Positions 1-10,000 of a stretch of 64,000 nt of DNA are shown piece by piece. Within the stretch, counting starts at the first letter, position 1. Each line of letters opens with the position of its first letter. Location: contig JAHCBB010000012.1 of assembly GCA_019634635.1 (NCBI GenBank), forward strand, positions 81,791 to 145,790, given 5' to 3'. The stretch is from Verrucomicrobiia bacterium. GTDB taxonomy: Bacteria > Verrucomicrobiota > Verrucomicrobiia > Limisphaerales > UBA9464. Under the pieces are notes generated by a model. The model did no database searches and was not told the origin of the DNA. It saw only the letters and a program-made list of their open reading frames with translations. Position numbers and translations under genes: made by a program.

Positions 1-2
1 TC

Positions 3-1058
3 TTCCTGATCTTCCTGTTCGTCGCGCGCGAGACCCTGCCGCTCCTCCTCGGCAGGACGAACAGCGCATTGATCCAGGAGGTCATCCCGGTATCGGAGAT
101 GGACCGCACGCCGCCCGAGACGCTGCGGCGTTACCTGGGGCTGTCACGGGCCCGGTGGGAGGCGATGGATCCGGCCGTTGTGCGGGCCATCATGGTCACG
201 CGCGAAGAGGCCCTCGAGGAGATCCCGGCACCGTTCCGTGACGATCCCGATGCCCGCATCAATACGGTGGGGTGGCGGCATCTGCTGCTTCCGCATGCAT
301 GGACCGGCTACGACCGCCCGGCCTTCATCTGGCAGCCGGTCGGCACCGTCTCCAAGTTCAATCTGGTGCCCCTCATGGCCGGAAGTCTCAAGGTCACGCT
401 GATCGGACTCCTCTTCGCGGTCCCGGTATCCCTCGCGGCGGCGCTGTTCGTCAGCCAGCTCGCACCACCACGGCTGCGCGAGTGGGTCAAGCCCGGGATC
501 GAGCTGCTCTCCGGCATCCCGTCGGTGGTGATGGGGGTGTTCGCGTTGATGGTCCTGGCGTCGGTGCTGCAACGCCTGTTGGGGTATCCCTACCGGATGA
601 ACGCCTTTGTGGCGGGAATCGCGCTGGGGTTGACTGCGGTGCCGCTGATCTTCTCCATCGCCGAGGATGCGCTCACGGCCGTGCCCGGGAGCTACGCCCA
701 GGCCGCGCTCGCTCTGGGCGCATCGCGGTGGGATACCGCCTGGCAGATTGTGCTGCCGGCGGCGGCACCCGGCGTGCTCGCGGCGGTGGTGCTGGGGTTT
801 GGACGCTGCATCGGCGAAACCATGGTGGTGCTGATGGTGAGCGGCAATGCCAGCCAGTTGTCCTGGAGCCTCTTCGACTCCACCCGCTCCCTGACGGCAA
901 CCATCGCCGCGGAAATGGCGGAGGCCGTTTCGGGGGGCCCCCACTATCAGGTCCTCTTCCTCCTGGGAACGCTGCTGTTCGCCGTCACGTTCCTCACGAA
1001 TCTTGCCGGAGCGCTGTTCATCCAGCGCCTCAGGACCCGCCTGGAGGGTGGCGGATGA
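3..1058 (+). CDS. pstC: Phosphate ABC transporter permease PstC, 5' end cut by window edge
   Basis: This is one of the two inner-membrane permease subunits of the high-affinity phosphate (Pst) ABC transporter. The reading frame is open to base 3, and its first codons (FLIFLFVARETLPLLLG) form the end of an N-terminal membrane helix typical of PstC, so the gene starts upstream of the window. An internal TTG at 69 is not the real start. The binding-protein-dependent permease domain covers the C-terminal two thirds; the EAA-type loop reads AQAALALGASRWDTAWQIVL. A soluble stretch of about 75 residues lies between the first helix and the permease core. The stop overlaps the pstA start (ATGA), indicating translational coupling. 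Family assignment is firm; no regulatory region is visible. Confidence 0.9.
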   Translation, partial: FLIFLFVARETLPLLLGRTNSALIQEVIPVSEMDRTPPETLRRYLGLSRARWEAMDPAVVRAIMVTREEALEEIPAPFRDDPDARINTVGWRHLLLPHAWTGYDRPAFIWQPVGTVSKFNLVPLMAGSLKVTLIGLLFAVPVSLAAALFVSQLAPPRLREWVKPGIELLSGIPSVVMGVFALMVLASVLQRLLGYPYRMNAFVAGIALGLTAVPLIFSIAEDALTAVPGSYAQAALALGASRWDTAWQIVLPAAAPGVLAAVVLGFGRCIGETMVVLMVSGNASQLSWSLFDSTRSLTATIAAEMAEAVSGGPHYQVLFLLGTLLFAVTFLTNLAGALFIQRLRTRLEGGG

Positions 1059-1984
1059 GCCACGCGGCACCGCGCATGGCGGTCGCTGTCGGACGCCTCG
1101 GTCCCGCGGCGACCGGATTCGCCACCGCCCTGTTGCTGGTGGTCCTCGCGATCATTCTGGGCACGGTCGTGCTGCAGGGCCTGCCCGCCCTGTCGTGGCG
1201 CTTCGTCGCCTCGATGCCGCGGCGGGACTTCTTCGACATGGAATCGGCCGCGGTGCTGCCCATGATTGTGGGCACCACCGTGCGGGTCCTGGTGATGACG
1301 GTCTTCGTGATGCCCGTCGGCGTGATCACCGCAGTCTACCTTTCCGAGTACGCCCGCGCGGCCTCGCCGTGGACCCGTGCGGTCCGGGTTGCCATCAACA
1401 ATCTTGCCGGCGTGCCTTCCATCGTGTTCGGACTCTTCGGCCTCGGCTTCTTCATCAACTTTCTGGGCCGGGGTCTCGACGGCCTGACCGGGAGCACCGG
1501 ACCGGTGTGGGGCCAGCCTTCCCTGTTCTGGGCCTCGCTGACTCTGGCGGTCATGACGCTGCCGGTCGTCATTGTTGCCACCGAGGAGGCGCTGCGCACG
1601 ATTCCCTCGGGGCTCAGGGAGGCGAGCCTGGCCCTCGGGGCGACCCGTCTCGAGACGGTGATCTCGGTCGTCGTGCCCAATGCCCTGCCCGGTATCCTGA
1701 CCGGGGGCATCCTCGCGATCAGCCGGGCCGCGGGCGAGGTCGCTCCAATCCTATTCACCGGCGCCGCCTACTACACCGCGCGGCTGCCCACACGGCTCAC
1801 CGACCAGTTCATGGACCTCGGATACCACAGCTACGTGCTGGCCACCCAGTCTCCCAACATTGAGAAAACCCGCCCCATCCTCTTCGCCACGGTGCTGGTG
1901 TTGCTGGCGCTGACGTTCTCACTGAACGTCCTCGCCATCGTCGTCCGGGCCCGGTTGCGCCGCCACCTCCGACAGGTCCTGTGA
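1055..1984 (+). CDS. pstA: Phosphate ABC transporter permease PstA
   Basis: This is the second Pst permease subunit (309 aa). I take the ATG overlapping the pstC stop as start, giving MSHAAPRM; the longer upstream frame is only the antisense-free shadow of pstC. An N-terminal helix lies around residues 17-40 and the permease core covers about 85-300. The EAA loop reads [20 protein letters not shown], followed by [10 protein letters not shown] and the PstA-typical [15 protein letters not shown]. Its stop overlaps the pstB GTG by four bases, so pstC-pstA-pstB are coupled. No pstS or phoU occurs in the window; pstS could lie upstream of the left edge. Confidence 0.92.
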   Translation: MSHAAPRMAVAVGRLGPAATGFATALLLVVLAIILGTVVLQGLPALSWRFVASMPRRDFFDMESAAVLPMIVGTTVRVLVMTVFVMPVGVITAVYLSEYARAASPWTRAVRVAINNLAGVPSIVFGLFGLGFFINFLGRGLDGLTGSTGPVWGQPSLFWASLTLAVMTLPVVIVATEEALRTIPSGLREASLALGATRLETVISVVVPNALPGILTGGILAISRAAGEVAPILFTGAAYYTARLPTRLTDQFMDLGYHSYVLATQSPNIEKTRPILFATVLVLLALTFSLNVLAIVVRARLRRHLRQVL

Positions 1985-2823
1985 TCCCGTCCCCGCCCAT
2001 GCCCCGTCCCCTTGCTCCAGTCCCCTCCGCCGCTTCCGCAGCGGGATCCCCCGACCCGGGACTCCCGGGTCCGGCCGCCATCGAAACGCGGGACCTCTCC
2101 CTGCATTACGGGGCCACGAAGGCCCTCGACCGCATCTCGATCTGCATCCCCGAGCGGCAGGTCACCGCGTTTATCGGCCCCTCCGGATGCGGCAAATCCT
2201 CGCTCCTGCGCTGCTTCAACCGGATGAATGATTTGATCGAAAATGTCCGGACCTCCGGTCGGTGCGAGGTGGCGGGACAGGACATTCTCGGTCCGGATGT
2301 GGATGTCATCGGGCTCCGCAAGCGCGTCGGCATGGTCTTCCAGCGCTCCAATCCCTTTCCAAAGAGCATTCATGGGAACATTGCGTACGCGCTCGGGATC
2401 CATGGGATTCGCGACCGGCAGGCGGTGGACGAGGCCGTGGAGCGCTCCCTGCGGGCGGCGGCGCTTTGGGATGAGGTCAAGGACCGTCTCAGCGAAAGCG
2501 CGCTTCGCCTGTCCGGTGGCCAGCAACAGCGACTGTGCATCGCACGCGCCATCGCCATCCAGCCTCGCATCCTCCTGATGGATGAGCCGGCGTCGGCACT
2601 GGATCCGGTCGCGACCACCCGGATCGAGGAGCTCATCCTGGAGTTGAAGCGCGACTACACCATCGTGATTGTGACCCACAACATGCAACAGGCGACACGG
2701 ATCTCGGATCACGCCGCCTTCTTCTACTTTGGCCGGCTGATCGAATACGGCACCGCCACCCGGATTTTCACCTGTCCGGAGCGCAAGGAGACGGAGGATT
2801 ACGTCACGGGCCGGTTCGGATGA
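1981..2823 (+). CDS. pstB: Phosphate ABC transporter ATP-binding protein PstB
   Basis: This is the ATPase of the Pst transporter (280 aa with the GTG start that overlaps pstA). An in-frame ATG at 1999 is an alternative start. A Pro/Ala-rich extension of about 35 residues precedes the ABC domain, making it longer than the usual ~250-260 aa. Walker A is GPSGCGKSS, the signature is LSGGQQQR, Walker B is [13 protein letters not shown], and the H-loop is [10 protein letters not shown]. The C-terminus ([14 protein letters not shown]) is typical of PstB. No phoU follows; the next gene is unrelated and begins 70 bases downstream. Confidence 0.93.
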   Translation: MIPSPPMPRPLAPVPSAASAAGSPDPGLPGPAAIETRDLSLHYGATKALDRISICIPERQVTAFIGPSGCGKSSLLRCFNRMNDLIENVRTSGRCEVAGQDILGPDVDVIGLRKRVGMVFQRSNPFPKSIHGNIAYALGIHGIRDRQAVDEAVERSLRAAALWDEVKDRLSESALRLSGGQQQRLCIARAIAIQPRILLMDEPASALDPVATTRIEELILELKRDYTIVIVTHNMQQATRISDHAAFFYFGRLIEYGTATRIFTCPERKETEDYVTGRFG

Positions 2824-2893
2824 GCCGGGGTGGCACCCGCCCGCACCTTCCCCTTTCGCTCCCGCCCCCGCCTGGTGCAACCTCCCGGAACCC

Positions 2894-3619
2894 ATGGGTG
2901 CACAATGGAAACAGGCGGGCCGCGAGGCCGCCGCTCACAAGAAGGGTCAGGTCGTTGGCAAGATGGTCCGCGAGATCATGATCGCCGCCAAGATCGGTGG
3001 CGCCGACCCCGACCTCAACGCGCGCCTCCATGTCGCGGTGGACAAGGCCCGCAAAGCCAGCGTCACCCGGGACACCATCGAGCGCGCCATCAAAAAGGGC
3101 GCGGGATTGCTCGACGAGAAGGTGGAATACGAAACGGTGCTGTATGAGGGCTTTGCACCCCACAAGGTCCCGGTGATCGTGGAATGCCTGACCGACAACC
3201 GGAATCGAACGGCTCCGGACATCCGGCATCTCTTCAGCAAGGGCGGACAGCTTGGCCAACCGGGATCCATGGGCTTCTTTTTTGATCATCTCGGGGTGGT
3301 CGAGGCCACCCACGCAGACCTGGGCCGGGACCCGGAGGCCGACGCCATCGAGGCCGGCGCTGAAAATCTCGAGTCGCTGGAGACTGCGGAGATTCCAGAA
3401 GGGGTGCGGGGGACCCGCTTCTTCACGAACCTCAGGCAGCTCACCCAGGTGAGCAAATGGCTCAAGGAGAACGGCTGGACCATCCTCGCCAGCGAGATGC
3501 GGTTTGTGGCCAGGAATCCCGTGGACCTGCCACCGAAGGAACGGGAGGCCGTGGTGGAGTTCCTCCACGCGCTCGATGACCACGACGACGTCCATCAGGT
3601 GTTTGCCGGCCTGAAATAG
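2894..3619 (+). CDS. YebC/PmpR family regulatory protein
   Basis: This 241-aa protein belongs to the YebC/PmpR (TACO1) family, whose members act as DNA-binding regulators or help ribosomes through polyproline stretches. Family hallmarks are seen at the N-terminus (KMVREIMIAAKIGGADPDLN), in the middle (TIERAIKKGAG), in ECLTDNRNRTAPDIRHLFSK, and in the FFFDHLG block. Length is normal. The start ATG gives MGAQWKQAGREAAAHKKGQ, which differs from the usual MAGHSKW but aligns in position. It stands alone between pstB and the mechanosensitive channel; co-transcription with pst is possible because the gap is only 70 bases. Function inside this cell is inferred from family only. Confidence 0.9.
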   Translation: MGAQWKQAGREAAAHKKGQVVGKMVREIMIAAKIGGADPDLNARLHVAVDKARKASVTRDTIERAIKKGAGLLDEKVEYETVLYEGFAPHKVPVIVECLTDNRNRTAPDIRHLFSKGGQLGQPGSMGFFFDHLGVVEATHADLGRDPEADAIEAGAENLESLETAEIPEGVRGTRFFTNLRQLTQVSKWLKENGWTILASEMRFVARNPVDLPPKEREAVVEFLHALDDHDDVHQVFAGLK

Positions 3620-3778
3620 TCCGCGCCTCCGATCGTCCGCACCACCGGCACGGGACGCCCGTTCGGGAATCCTGGACCGCCGGGCGGCGTGGACACCGGC
3701 GACACCCGCGTCCGCGACCGGACTGCGGGCAATCCGCCGCTTGCGGGTCCCGGCAAACCACGGCCTTCATTTCTGGAA

Positions 3779-5290
3779 ATGCCCCCGGTACCGACCACCG
3801 TCCGGATGCTGCGGACCGTTGCCATCCCCACCCTCGTCTTCATTGCGCTGCTCTCGACGGGAGTTGTGCAGCCGTCCCTGTGGAACCTGTCCGCCGGGCC
3901 CGACGACAGCCCTGCGGTGGTATGGCGGGCCCGGGCTTATTGCATCGCACTCTGGCTGGTCGGAGCCCTGATGGCGCAGCGCTGGGTCTGCCTGGTGTTC
4001 CTCGACGGGCTCGCGACCCGCGCCGCCGGCAAGCCCCTCCCGAAAATCCTCAAGGACGTGCTCGCCATTGTCTTCCTGGCGGCGGCCATGGCGGGCATTT
4101 TGGTGACGGTCTTCGAGCAATCCATGGCGGGCTTCTGGGCGGCCTCGGGGGTCTTCGGCCTCGTACTCGGCATCGCCCTCCGCCCCATCATTCTCGATTT
4201 CTTTTCGGGGCTTGGTGCGAATCTGGAGGGCGCCTACTCGATTGGAGACTGGATTTCCGTCGCCGGGGACGAAGGCGAGCCGATCCGCGGATGGATCGAG
4301 CAAATCAACTGGAGAACGCTGCGACTGCGGACGCGGGACGGCTTCATCGTCCTGCTCCCCAACAGCCGCCTCGCCACCAGCGCCGTGACCAATCATGCCA
4401 TCCCCCATCCGGCGAGCCGGTTTCAGATCCGCCTCCGGCTGGATTCCGAGGTTCCGGCAAACCGGGCCCTGCGCATCTTGATTTCCGCCGTCAACGCCGC
4501 CACGACGCTTCCGGACGGACCGCGCCGCCACCCGTCACCGGAGGCCCTCATCACCGACGCCTCGGGCGAGGGGATCGAGTACATGGTCCGTTTCTGGTTT
4601 GATCCCGGGGAAATTTCCCCGGACACCGTCACGCACGTCGTTTGGAAGTGCGTGATCGAACACCTCTCCAAGGCGGGGCTCACATTTGCCCACCCCAGAA
4701 ACAACGTCTTCCTCGGGCGGTTACCACGCATTGCGGGCGGACTTCACCAAGTGGAGGACCGCCTGGCATTCCTCCGCCGCGTCGAACTGTTTCACAACTT
4801 TCCCGAGGCCAGCCTCCACCGACTGGCCGCTGAGGTGCGCCTGCGCTGTGTCCGACCGGCCCATGTCCTCGTGCGCGCCGGCGATCCTGGTGATTCCATG
4901 TTCCTGGTGGCCGAAGGAACCCTGAGAGTGCTGGGTTCAAGGGGTTCGTCCCCGAACCCCGTCGAACTGGCCGTCCTCCAACCGGGCGACGTATTCGGGG
5001 AACGATCCCTGCTCACCGGTGAACCGCGAAGTGCCTCGGTTGCCGCCATCACCGAATGCATCCTCCTCGAAATCCACAGGGAGGCCCTCCAGTTGCTGAC
5101 GAGCAGCGAACCGGCCCTGCTCAAACTCCTGGAACAGACCATTGCCGGCCGCGAACAGGCGAATCAACAACGCACCGGGGCGTTGGATGCAGCTGACGCC
5201 ATTCCGCCGTCGCCATCCCGCGCCCAGACCTTCATTGCCCGCATGCGGTCACTGTTTGCGGGCGAGACTCCCGGCAGATCCGGGTCCTGA
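3779..5290 (+). CDS. MscS-type mechanosensitive channel with C-terminal cyclic-nucleotide-binding domain
   Basis: This predicted inner-membrane channel is about 503 aa from the ATG at 3779; a GTG at 3689 would add 30 residues that do not look like a leader. Membrane helices lie near residues 13-30, 50-75 and 90-140. The MscS pore/beta region follows (FGLVLGIALRPIILDFFSGL, then GDWISV and VLLPNSRLATSAVTNH). Residues around 345-460 form a cNMP-binding fold, marked by LVRAGDPGDSMFLVAEG and DVFGERSLLTGEPRSASV. MscS-cNMP fusions are known in other bacteria. A role in osmotic safety gated or tuned by a nucleotide is inference. The gene is alone on its strand; the next gene converges from the right. 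Confidence 0.85.
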   Translation: MPPVPTTVRMLRTVAIPTLVFIALLSTGVVQPSLWNLSAGPDDSPAVVWRARAYCIALWLVGALMAQRWVCLVFLDGLATRAAGKPLPKILKDVLAIVFLAAAMAGILVTVFEQSMAGFWAASGVFGLVLGIALRPIILDFFSGLGANLEGAYSIGDWISVAGDEGEPIRGWIEQINWRTLRLRTRDGFIVLLPNSRLATSAVTNHAIPHPASRFQIRLRLDSEVPANRALRILISAVNAATTLPDGPRRHPSPEALITDASGEGIEYMVRFWFDPGEISPDTVTHVVWKCVIEHLSKAGLTFAHPRNNVFLGRLPRIAGGLHQVEDRLAFLRRVELFHNFPEASLHRLAAEVRLRCVRPAHVLVRAGDPGDSMFLVAEGTLRVLGSRGSSPNPVELAVLQPGDVFGERSLLTGEPRSASVAAITECILLEIHREALQLLTSSEPALLKLLEQTIAGREQANQQRTGALDAADAIPPSPSRAQTFIARMRSLFAGETPGRSGS

Positions 5291-5460
5291 CCCGCCAAGC
5301 GGGCCCCGCGGCGAGAGTGGCGCAACCGGCCCCGATCACCTTTCGAAGCCAGCGTAGCGCAGCGCGAGGACCCGGCCGAAGGTGACTCCGACCCGGCATT
5401 CACCGCGCCAGCGCGGTTTCAGCGTCCACCGTGGATCGCCTCCTTCATGGGGGGGCGATA

Positions 5461-6549
5461 TCAGTCCCGGCGCCAACGGTAAAACAGGCTCCCGGAGCTG
5501 CCCGTGTCCGCATCGAGAAACACCAGGTTCCCCCCGGAATCCGCCATCGCCGTTCCGGACCAATCCCAGGGCCCGCGCAGCAAATCGGCAGTCCGCTCAA
5601 GGTGGACGAGGGCTCCGGGTTCATGGAGCCAGTCCATCTGCAATCCAGCCGGATGGCGCCGGATGCCCGGCAGCAGCGGAGGGGGCGGGAGCCGTCGCAG
5701 GATGGTCAGGCTGACGGTGGGGTCGGTCGTTCCCGGAGAGGCGCCGTGGATCGCGTAAGTGAACGAGTCAGCCCCTTGGAACGTCGGACCCGGGCGGTAG
5801 TGAACGTATCGTCCGACAAGTTCCACCGGAAACCCGACCGCACTCTGCGCGGCCACGGAAGCGATCGCTGCCGGGCCGCCGCCGGTTCCGGAGTCGTTGG
5901 CCAGCAGGCGCTCCACCGGAATGACCACGTGGGGACCGATCACCGGCCCCATTGGGTCATCGCGGCCCAAGGGATCCTCCACAACCCAGCGGGTAATTTT
6001 GAGGCGGCCCTTCACATGATATCCGCAGGCCAGTGCCCGTATTCCGGGTGGACGGGTTTGCACCCCCGCCTCGATCCCGCTGCTCAGGTCCACGTCAAAC
6101 GCCACCGGGTCCGGTCCGGATAGCGCGTCGAGGTCTCCGGCATTTTGGGTCGTCACTGATTGAATCCGGCCGGAGGTCACCTGGAGGGACACATGGGCTC
6201 CGGCATCCACTTCCACACTCCCGTGGGCCCGAAGCACAAGCGGTGGAAGCGCCACCGCCATCGGTGCCCGGGGCAGGACGTCAACGCGGACATCCCCAGA
6301 CTCAAACTCAACAGACTGGGAGCTCGAGGTGCCGGAAAACTGGATGGTGCCGAGCAGCGTGGCGTCGAGCGTCATTTCGACACGTTCCACGCGCCCGGCG
6401 AGCGGAGGGATCTGGAGTGCAAAGGCGGTCTCGCCGGGCCCGAGCTCGAAGCCAAAAGAGTCCTCAACCGTCGCGGCGGACGGTCCGCCAGCCGCGGCCA
6501 TCGCAAGTGCAATGGCCATGCTGGCAGCTCCTGAACCCGATGTGCTCAT
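5461..6549 (-). CDS. Exported protein with choice-of-anchor-E-like and cadherin-like regions
   Basis: This 362-aa protein has an N-terminal signal-type stretch (MAIALAMAAAGGPSAA). The first 200 residues resemble the 'choice-of-anchor E' group: alternating beta segments and the phrase VERVEMTLDATLLGTIQF. Residues about 215-275 resemble a tandem cadherin/Ig-like module (LLANDSGTGGGP ... GADSFTYAIHG). The C-terminal ~80 residues look like the beta-rich tail common in exported proteins of this phylum and end in YRWRRD. No catalytic motif is seen. The start could also be the internal Met at residue 11. Likely extracytoplasmic; function unknown. Confidence 0.65.
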   Translation of the reverse strand: MSTSGSGAASMAIALAMAAAGGPSAATVEDSFGFELGPGETAFALQIPPLAGRVERVEMTLDATLLGTIQFSGTSSSQSVEFESGDVRVDVLPRAPMAVALPPLVLRAHGSVEVDAGAHVSLQVTSGRIQSVTTQNAGDLDALSGPDPVAFDVDLSSGIEAGVQTRPPGIRALACGYHVKGRLKITRWVVEDPLGRDDPMGPVIGPHVVIPVERLLANDSGTGGGPAAIASVAAQSAVGFPVELVGRYVHYRPGPTFQGADSFTYAIHGASPGTTDPTVSLTILRRLPPPPLLPGIRRHPAGLQMDWLHEPGALVHLERTADLLRGPWDWSGTAMADSGGNLVFLDADTGSSGSLFYRWRRD

Positions 6550-7006
6550 CCAAGGACACCCATCAGCGTACGGTGGCAGACTCCCCGAACATTGTCACCG
6601 TAGACGCAGCGAATCCGCCATCCGATCGAGTCGGCGGCAGGTTGCCGCATTCGTGGGCGAGAAGCCCGCGTTTCCCCACGGGCCGCGCCCATCAGGGTCC
6701 CACGTTCCATGGACACCACGACCTTCCGGACAGGTCCCGTACCTCAGCGCGATTCGCCGCCCCATCTCCGTCGCGGTGCCTCGGATGCGGTTGTTGTCCA
6801 ACACGGTGGCGTTTTGCCCGAGACTTCCTTCAGCCTCTGTCTCACGTCAAATGACCCAGGCGCCCGGTTGGCACTTCCCCTTGTCGGGCGTGCAGGGGAC
6901 ATCAACCCCCAAGATCGGGTCGCCCTGCCAGCCGCACCCGCAAAAAGGGGGCTGCCGATCGGCAGCCCCCGGTGTGACATTGGCGGTTCTGTCCGGTCGC
7001 TGGACC
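6550..7006 (-). other. Intergenic stretch between two exported-protein genes
   Basis: No gene was found in these 457 bases. Overlapping open frames on both strands have no signal peptide, domain or coding-like composition. The stretch contains the terminator of the gene on its right (6947-6970) and must also hold the promoter of the minus-strand gene ending at 5461. No convincing -35/-10 pair was identified. Confidence 0.5.
6947..6970 (-). terminator. Rho-independent terminator after the LamG-repeat gene
   Basis: A perfect 24-base palindrome (arms GGGGGCTGCCGA / TCGGCAGCCCCC) is followed, on the minus strand, by TTTTTG. It lies 36 bases after the stop of the large minus-strand gene at 7007. 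Stem stability plus the U-run make this a strong terminator call. Confidence 0.85.
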
Positions 7007-10000
7007 TTATTCGTAGGCGAGAACCAGTGAGGTGCCGTTGATGGTGACCGACCGGATCCGGGTCACCGAAGAGCCGCTGACCCGGTAGTACCGGGTGCCC
7101 TCCGGGGCGGCAACGGTGATCGTCTTGCCGGCAACGTCCACCGTGGCCCCGGATTCAGGAGCGTAGGCCCCTCCCAACGTGGCACTCCCCAGCAACTCCG
7201 CGGACTCCGGTGGCGCCCCAAGGGGCACGCAAACATCACCGCCATCCCCGACGAGCGGCGGGCCGTCGGCCGTGGGCCCGCCAAGCGCAGCCACCTGGTC
7301 GTCGGTCAGGGCGCCCTCGCGGAACTGGAGGGCGCTCACCAGCACGGTGCTCTGCTCGTTGTCGTCGCCGTCATTGAACATGTAGATCTCCGACGGGAGC
7401 GAATACCGGCCGTCGAGATTGGCACCATCGCCACTGGGGTCGTCGCGATGCTTGACGCCATTGACGTACTTGGCGAACCGCTTGGGCGTGGAGGTCATGT
7501 CCGCCACAAACACGACGCGCGCCCAGGTGTTGCGCGGATGGCTGTTGGCCGGGTTGATGCCGTCATAGTTCGAGCAGCAACCCTTGCCATAGGAACCATC
7601 GGACGCCCGCCAGAACAGGTCACCGTCGTTGTTCTGATCCAGGTCACGCGTCCGGAAGACGGTTCCGAACCCATGCCCCTCACCCCAGTACACGTCCATC
7701 ACCAGCGTCCACAGGTTGGCATTGACCCCACCGCCGTTCGCCGGCAATCCCGGCCGGACCCGGAGCCCGGTACGGCGGAAGTCCTCTCCCTCCTCATTGC
7801 GCGGAATCACCAGGAACCGGGCAGGCTGGCCTCCAATCGGCGGCACGTCGGCATACGTGCCCTGGCCGCTGGCACCGAAGTCGTAGTGGGACGCCAGGGC
7901 TTCATCAATGTAGGCCACCGGCTGTCCGATCGTCGCGGCCAGGTTGCCGTCAAAGGTCCAGTGACCCTTGATGCCCGGGTCCACCGATTCCGGTCCCGGG
8001 ATGCCGGACGCCGAGGGACCGCCCAGGGCCAGCACCTCGTCGTCGGTCATCGCCACCGGACGGAACTGCAGGGAGTTGATCAGGACGGTGCTCTGTTCGT
8101 TGTCGTCGCCGTCATTGAACATGTAGATCTCCGCCGGCAGGGAGTACCGGCCGTCGAGATTCGCGCCATCTCCGCTGGGGTCGTCACGATGTTTCACCCC
8201 GTTGACGTACTTGGCGAACCGCTTGGGCGTGGAGGTCATGTCCGCCACGAACACGATGCGCGCCCAGGTGTTGCGCGGATGGCTGTTGGCCGGATTGATG
8301 CCGTCATAGTTCGAGCAGCAGCCCTTGCCATAGGAACCGTCCGACGCCCGCCAGAACAGGTCGCCGTCGTTGTTCTGATCCAGGTCGCGCGTCCGGAACA
8401 CGGTCCCGAACCCATGCCCCTCGCCCCAGTACACATCCATGACCATCGTCCACACGTTGGCGTTTTGGCCGCCGCCGCTCGGCGCCAGCCCCGGGCGGAC
8501 CCGAAGGCCGGTGCGGCGGAAGTCCTCGCCGTTGTCATTGCGCGGGATCACGAGGAATTGTGCAGGTTGGCCGCCGATCGCCGGGATGTCCGCATATGTC
8601 CCCTGGCCGCTCGTGCCAAAGTCGTAGTGGGAGGCCAGGGCATCATCAATGTACGCAGCGGCCGTGCCCGTTGAGGCCTGCAGGCTTCCGTTGAATTCCC
8701 ATTGTCCGGCGACGCCATTGCCCGCGGGACCGGACGGCGCCGGAATGCCCGAGGCGGCAGGTCCACCCAGCGCGGCCACCTCCGCGTCGGTCAGGGCGCC
8801 ATCGCGGAACTGGATGGCACTCACCAGGACGGTGCTCTGCTCGTTGTCGTCGCCGTCGTTGAACAGGTAGATCTCCGGCGGGAGCGAGTACCGGCCGTCG
8901 AGATTGGCGCCATCGCCACTGGGGTCGTCGCGATGCTTGACGCCATTGACGTACTTGGCGAACCGCTTGGGCGTGGAGGTCATGTCCGCCACGAACACGA
9001 CGCGCGCCCAGGTGTTGCGCGGGTGGCTGTTGGCGGGATTGATGCCGTCGTAGTTTGAGCAGCAACCCTTGCCGTACGAGCCGTCCGAAGCCCTCCAGAA
9101 CAGGTCACCATCATTGTTCTGGTCCAGGTCGCGCGTCCTGAACACCGTGCCAAACCCGTGGCCTTCGCCCCAGTACACGTCCATGACCATTGTCCACACA
9201 TTGGCGTTCTGGCCCCCGCCGCTCGGAGGCAGGCCCGGCTTTGCCCGCAATCCCGTGCGGCGGAAGTCCTCGCCATTGTCATTGCGCGGGATCACCAGGA
9301 ATTTCGCGGGCTGTCCATCAATCCCTGGAATGTCCGCGTAGGCTCCCGCGCCGCTGGTTCCGAAGTCGTAATGACCCGCAAGTGCGCCATCAATGTAGGC
9401 CAGGTCGCTGCCCACCGACGCCTTGAGCGTGCCGTCACCAAAGTTCCAGTAGCCGGTCGTCGCCGGGCCCCCGGCATTCTCACATGCGCCCGGCACCGTG
9501 AAGAACGACCAGGCACTCGTCACGGCGTTGCCCGAGCCGTCTGCATACGACAGGGTGACCGGATAGGAGCCTTCCGGCACGTGCCCCGGATGCTGATAGC
9601 TGATCGTGGTCGCCCGGCCGTTCTTGGTGACGGTCGGCACCAGGACCGTGTCCCTCACCATGAGCTGGATCGAGGCGGGACTCAGGACCGTGGTCTCCTC
9701 GGTCACCACGATGTCCAGGCTCAGCCTGGGGCTCACCCCGGTTTCGCCGGGAGCCGGTTTCGCGCTGCTGATGTAGGGCGCCACCGCGCCGGAACGGTCG
9801 CGGTAGGCCCGAATGTGGCCCGGCGTGGACCGGTCGTTCACCAGGATCCGCGCCCCGGTGGACGTCACCGAATACAGTTCGCAATGCGCATTGCCCACGC
9901 CCTCGTACCAGAGCAGTCGCACGCCATAGATGCCGGCCTCCTCAACCACGAAGCTGGTCTCGGTGGTGGACACCCCGTTGACAAGCGCCACCACCGGAGC

